A stretch of DNA of 64,000 bases. Source: Pseudomonas sp. GM41(2012) (GTDB taxonomy: Bacteria > Pseudomonadota > Gammaproteobacteria > Pseudomonadales > Pseudomonadaceae). The position numbers were made by a program, and so were the translations under genes. Of this stretch, positions 60,598 through 64,000 are shown one piece after another. The notes below the pieces were generated by a model. That model had not been told where the DNA came from. It searched no databases and saw only the letters and a list, made by a program, of their open reading frames with translations. Every line of letters begins with the position of its first letter. The first letter of the stretch is position 1. The stretch lies in the NCBI RefSeq assembly GCF_000282315.2, contig NZ_AKJN02000007.1, forward strand, positions 372,001 to 436,000, given 5' to 3'.

Positions 60598-61761
60598 ATG
60601 CCTTTACCGTCCATGAAAGATCAGTTCGCTGCGCTGATCGCTGCGCCGTCCGTCAGCTGTACGCAGGCCAGCCTCGATCAAACCAACCGTCCGGTGATCG
60701 ATTTGCTGGCGACGTGGCTCGGCGATCTGGGTTTTACCTGCGACATCCAGCAGGTCAGCCCCGGAAAATTCAATCTGCTGGCCAGTTTCGGTTCAGGCCC
60801 TGGTGGCCTGGTGCTGGCCGGTCACAGTGACACGGTGCCGTTCGATGGTGCGCTGTGGCAGACCGATCCGCTGAAGCTGACCGAAGTCGACGGTCGCTGG
60901 GTGGGGCTGGGTAGTTGCGACATGAAGGGTTTTTTCGCCCTGGCCATCGAAGCCGTCATACCGCTGCTCGATCAGCCGTTCAAGCAACCGCTGCTGATCC
61001 TCGCCACTTGCGATGAAGAAAGCTCGATGTCCGGCGCTCGTGCCCTGGCCGAAGCCGGGCGTCCGCTCGGTCGTGCGGCGGTAATCGGCGAGCCGACCGG
61101 GCTCAAGCCGATCCGCATGCACAAAGGCATCATGATGGAGCGCATCGACATCCTCGGCCAGAGCGGCCACTCCTCGGATCCGCGCCTCGGCCACAGCGCC
61201 CTCGAAGCCATGCACGATGCCATCGGTGAACTGCGTGGTTTGCGGTTGGCGTGGCAGCGTGAATTCCGTAATCCACAGTTCAGCGTGCCGACGCCGACCC
61301 TGAATTTCGGCTGCATCCATGGTGGAGATAATCCCAACCGTATTTGCGGCCAGTGTTCGCTGGAGTTTGATCTGCGCCCGTTACCGGGCATGGACCCCAA
61401 TGCCCTGCGCGCGGAGATTCTGCAGAAGCTCAAGCCCATTGCCGAGTGGCATCAGGTGAAGATCGATTACGCGCCGCTGTTCCCCGAAGTGCCGCCGTTC
61501 GAGCAGGCCGAGGATGCAGAATTGGTCCGGGTTGCGGAAAAGCTCACCGGCCATCGTGCCGAAGCAGTGGCGTTCGGCACCGAAGCGCCTTATCTTCAGC
61601 GTCTTGGCTGCGAAACTTTGGTGCTCGGCCCTGGCGACATCGCCTGTGCGCACCAACCGGGGGAATACCTCGAAATGTCACGTTTGCAGCCTACGGTGCA
61701 TCTATTACGTCAACTGATTGAACATTACTGCCTGACACCGGCCGCAATGCAATCCCTGTAG
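60598..61761 (+). CDS. argE: Acetylornithine deacetylase
   Basis: Zinc M20-family amidohydrolase, 387 residues. LVLAGHSDTVPFDG holds metal-binding His and Asp, GLGSCDMKGFFAL the bridging Asp, TCDEESSMSGA the catalytic Glu pair and GEPTGLKPI follows. ATG 60598 has GGAG 6 nt upstream. The stop codon TAG is supplied by the REPIN that follows (TGTAGGAGC). In Pseudomonas arginine is mainly made through the cyclic ArgJ route, so a scavenging or paralogous role is also possible. Confidence 0.92.
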   Translation: MPLPSMKDQFAALIAAPSVSCTQASLDQTNRPVIDLLATWLGDLGFTCDIQQVSPGKFNLLASFGSGPGGLVLAGHSDTVPFDGALWQTDPLKLTEVDGRWVGLGSCDMKGFFALAIEAVIPLLDQPFKQPLLILATCDEESSMSGARALAEAGRPLGRAAVIGEPTGLKPIRMHKGIMMERIDILGQSGHSSDPRLGHSALEAMHDAIGELRGLRLAWQREFRNPQFSVPTPTLNFGCIHGGDNPNRICGQCSLEFDLRPLPGMDPNALRAEILQKLKPIAEWHQVKIDYAPLFPEVPPFEQAEDAELVRVAEKLTGHRAEAVAFGTEAPYLQRLGCETLVLGPGDIACAHQPGEYLEMSRLQPTVHLLRQLIEHYCLTPAAMQSL

Positions 61762-61848
61762 GAGCCGAGCTTGCTCGCGATGGCGGCATTACATTCAACA
61801 TTAATGTTGGCTGACCCACCGCTATCGCGAGCAAGCTCGGCTCCTACA
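61757..61848. repeat. REPIN overlapping the argE stop
   Basis: Arms TGTAGGAGCCGAGCTTGCTC... and complement; spacer carries CAACATTAATGTTG (61796-61809), nearly the same as in the REPIN at 17290. Confidence 0.93.
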
Positions 61849-61904
61849 GGTTTGTGTTTTATAAATTGCCGGTGTCCCAACCCGTATTCATGAGGAGAGC
61901 GCGC

Positions 61905-61931
61905 GTGTCGCCAAGCCTGTTCCGACGATAA
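61905..61931 (+). promoter_or_regulatory. Possible argA leader peptide frame (8 codons)
   Basis: GTG start, AGGAG 7 nt upstream, encoding VSPSLFRR and a stop, 69 bp before argA. Two terminal Arg codons recall attenuation leaders, but no terminator/antiterminator pair is clear. Confidence 0.3.
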
Positions 61932-62000
61932 CCATCAGCCCGCTGTGCGTTTTCTGTTTCGCCCATTTTTTTGGCTGCTATTTATTACAGGCCCAGGTTC

Positions 62001-63299
62001 ATGCCCGAATACGTTAATTGGCTCCGTCACGCTTCGCCTTACATCAACGCCCACCGCGATTGCACCTTCGTCGTCATGCTGCCCGGCGACGGCGTGGAGC
62101 ACCCGAATTTCGGCAATATCGTCCACGACCTGGTGCTGTTGCACAGTCTGGGCGTGCGATTGGTGCTGGTTCACGGTTCCCGTCCGCAAATTGAAACCCG
62201 CCTGGCTGCGCGCGGCCTGACCCCGCATTACCACCACGGCATGCGCATCACCGATGCTGCAACGCTGGAGTGTGTGATCGATGCGGTGGGCCAGCTGCGT
62301 ATCGCCATCGAAGCTCGGCTGTCCATGGACATGGCCTCATCGCCGATGCAGGGCTCGCGTCTGCGGGTGGCCAGCGGCAACCTGGTGACGGCGCGGCCGA
62401 TTGGCGTGCTGGAAGGTGTCGACTATCACCACACCGGCGAAGTGCGTCGGGTCGACCGCAAGGGCATCAATCGCCTGCTGGATGAGCGCTCCATCGTGCT
62501 GCTGTCGCCGTTGGGTTACTCGCCGACCGGTGAGATTTTCAACCTCGCCTGCGAAGACGTCGCCACCCGCGCGGCCATCGATCTGGGGGCGGACAAGCTG
62601 CTGTTGTTCGGCGCTGACCTCGGTCTGATCGATGAAAACGGTCGTCTGGTTCGTGAGTTGCGGCCGCAACAAGTGCCGGCGCATCTGCAGCGCCTGGGCA
62701 GCAACTATCAGGCAGAGCTGCTGGATGCGGCCGCTGAGGCCTGTCGCGGTGGCGTGGCGCGCAGTCATATCGTCAGCTACGCCGAAAATGGCGCGCTGCT
62801 GACCGAACTGTTCACCCGTGACGGTGGCGGTACGCTGGTGGCCCAGGAGCAATTCGAGATTGTGCGCGAAGCGGCCATCGAAGACGTCGGTGGTTTGCTG
62901 GATTTGATCAGCCCGCTGGAAGAGCAGGGCATTCTGGTGCGGCGTTCCCGCGAGGTGCTGGAGCGTGAGATCGAGCAGTTCAGTGTGGTCGAACGCGAAG
63001 GCATGATCATCGCGTGTGCGGCGCTGTATCAGATTGCTGATTCGGATGCGGGCGAGTTGGCGTGTCTGGCGGTGAACCCGGAATACCGCCATGGCGGTCG
63101 TGGTGATGAGCTGCTGGAGCGCATCGAAACTCGTGCCCGGGCGCAGGGGCTGAAAACCCTGTTCGTATTGACGACCCGCACCGCTCACTGGTTTCGCGAG
63201 CGTGGGTTTGTGCCGAGCAGTGTTGAACGTCTGCCATCAGCGCGGGCGTCGCTGTACAACTATCAGCGTAATTCGAAGATCTTCGAAAAAACCTTGTAA
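62001..63299 (+). CDS. argA: N-acetylglutamate synthase (amino-acid N-acetyltransferase)
   Basis: First step of arginine synthesis. 432 residues: an N-terminal amino-acid-kinase-like domain that binds arginine (MPEYVNWLRHASPYINAHR at the start, LVLVHGSRPQIE) and a C-terminal GNAT domain (LACLAVNPEYRHGGRGDELL for acetyl-CoA). ATG 62001 gives the established P. aeruginosa-like start. Expected to be feedback-inhibited by arginine. Confidence 0.96.
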   Translation: MPEYVNWLRHASPYINAHRDCTFVVMLPGDGVEHPNFGNIVHDLVLLHSLGVRLVLVHGSRPQIETRLAARGLTPHYHHGMRITDAATLECVIDAVGQLRIAIEARLSMDMASSPMQGSRLRVASGNLVTARPIGVLEGVDYHHTGEVRRVDRKGINRLLDERSIVLLSPLGYSPTGEIFNLACEDVATRAAIDLGADKLLLFGADLGLIDENGRLVRELRPQQVPAHLQRLGSNYQAELLDAAAEACRGGVARSHIVSYAENGALLTELFTRDGGGTLVAQEQFEIVREAAIEDVGGLLDLISPLEEQGILVRRSREVLEREIEQFSVVEREGMIIACAALYQIADSDAGELACLAVNPEYRHGGRGDELLERIETRARAQGLKTLFVLTTRTAHWFRERGFVPSSVERLPSARASLYNYQRNSKIFEKTL

Positions 63300-63300
63300 C

Positions 63301-63437
63301 CCTGTGGCGAGGGGGCTTGCCCCCGCTGGGCTGCGGAGCGGCCCCAAAACCGGTCAATGCGGTGTGCCTGACAGAACCGTATCGCTGATACAGGGAGTCC
63401 TTCGGCCTCCAACGGGGGCAAGCCCCCTCGCCACAGG
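63301..63437. repeat. REPIN, GTGGCGAGGGGGCTTG family
   Basis: Arms CCTGTGGCGAGGGGGCTTGC (from 63301) and complement (ends 63437) with a long spacer, between the convergent argA and tauA. Confidence 0.93.
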
Positions 63438-63446
63438 TTCAGCGTG

Positions 63447-64000
63447 TTACTCCGTGACAAACTTCGCACTGACATAGGGCGAATAATCCGGCAGCACCGT
63501 CTCGACCTTCCCTTGTTCCTTCAAGAACTTCGCCGTCTCGCCAATCGCCTTGGCCGTGCCGCCGTCCAGCAGCGCGGTGGTCTGTTGGGCTTTGGCATCC
63601 GGGAACGTGGAACCGGCCAGCAACTCCGGCACATCGACGGCATTGGCGCCGGTCAGTTTGGCGATTTTTTGCACCGGTACCGAGTCAGCAGTCCAGCTGT
63701 CCTTATGCGCGGCATAGTCGGCGAACGAGTCCAGCGTGACCTTGGCGAATTTGGCCACCACCTCTGGGTGCTTCTCGGCGTAATCCTTGCGCGCGACCCA
63801 GACCTCGAAGGTCGGTGCACCCCATTGGCCGACCTGTGCCGCGTCGGTCAAGGTCTTGCCGGTCTTGCGAATTTCCCCCAGGGCGGGTGACCAGACAAAC
63901 GCTCCATCGATGTCACCACGCTTCCACGCCGCCGCGATTTCCGCCGGTTGCAAATTCACCACTTTGACTTTCGAGGCATCCAGGCCCCAGTGCTTCAACG
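63447..64000 (-). CDS. tauA: Taurine/sulfonate ABC binding protein, 5' part outside window
   Basis: The C-terminal 184 residues of a periplasmic binding protein. HWGLDASKVKVVNLQPAEIAAAWKRGDIDGAFVWSPAL is characteristic of TauA, and GQWGAPTFEVWVARKDYAEKHPEVV follows. The gene continues past base 64000. Taurine import serves sulfur supply; partner genes tauBCD would normally be downstream, but here a REPIN and argA follow, so they must be elsewhere or the operon is arranged otherwise. Confidence 0.88.
   Translation of the reverse strand, partial: LKHWGLDASKVKVVNLQPAEIAAAWKRGDIDGAFVWSPALGEIRKTGKTLTDAAQVGQWGAPTFEVWVARKDYAEKHPEVVAKFAKVTLDSFADYAAHKDSWTADSVPVQKIAKLTGANAVDVPELLAGSTFPDAKAQQTTALLDGGTAKAIGETAKFLKEQGKVETVLPDYSPYVSAKFVTE

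Overview
The window is a stretch of chromosome from a Pseudomonas, most likely the P. fluorescens group. The evidence is the gene order (hemCDXY, dsbB, algQ, algP at one end; hemB-ppk/ppx, trxA, rho, ubiD, glpT, 6S RNA/zapA, pepP-ubiH-ubiI, gcvTHP, argE, argA through the rest), the high-GC codon use, and many short palindromic REP/REPIN elements of several families between genes. Species was not determined. No tRNA, rRNA, CRISPR, prophage or full insertion sequence is visible; nearly everything is core genome.

Layout. 1-4073: the heme operon hemC (5' end cut off by the window), hemD, hemX, hemY. 4303-7610: dsbB, algQ/rsd, an FKBP isomerase and the lysine/alanine-rich algP. 7607-11411: a TIGR02444 protein, an ABC-F ATPase with a small MscS channel, and a LysE exporter. 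11466-14611: a four-gene minus-strand envelope operon (COG3014 lipoprotein, YcfL-like and LpoB-like lipoproteins, an exported CsgG/LpoB-fold protein), facing a cytochrome c-FTR1 iron permease. 16817-20036: YaiI, ElbB, a sterol-desaturase-family protein and a DedA protein. 20245-25340: hemB-ppk and the convergent ppx, so polyphosphate synthesis and breakdown sit side by side; a PhoB-type promoter lies in front of hemB. 25573-29383: a polar amino-acid ABC importer with a divergent GntR/FadR regulator. 29504-33915: trxA, rho, ubiD and a 2Fe-2S flavin reductase. 34150-38551: ChaC, GlpT with two GlpR-like operators, a quinone oxidoreductase, a FliL-like protein and an EVE protein. 38753-44949: a 50-residue membrane protein, 5-formyl-THF cyclo-ligase, 6S RNA, zapA, a ZapB-like coiled coil, ygfB, pepP and two ubiquinone hydroxylases with a 37-codon remnant between them. 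45212-48046: a ferric-iron ABC importer. 48203-53974: gcvT, gcvH and gcvP, interrupted by an opposite-strand sugar-type aminotransferase. 54129-60280: DUF2388, NfeD and SPFH proteins, an orphan GspE-like ATPase, an ACT-like protein with a divergent Lrp/AsnC regulator, and a CYTH-CHAD protein. 60598-64000: argE, argA and the 3' part of tauA.

The most notable non-coding features are a tandemly amplified half-REPIN after ppk, a near-perfect 55-bp inverted repeat (MITE-like) before argE, a perfect 41-bp REPIN palindrome inside the iron ABC operon, a hairpin directly before the ferric-binding-protein start codon, tandem Pho boxes before hemB, and two glp-type operators before glpT. I found no clear new multi-gene system. 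The nearest candidate is the LpoB/YcfL/COG3014 envelope operon, whose role in Pseudomonas is open.
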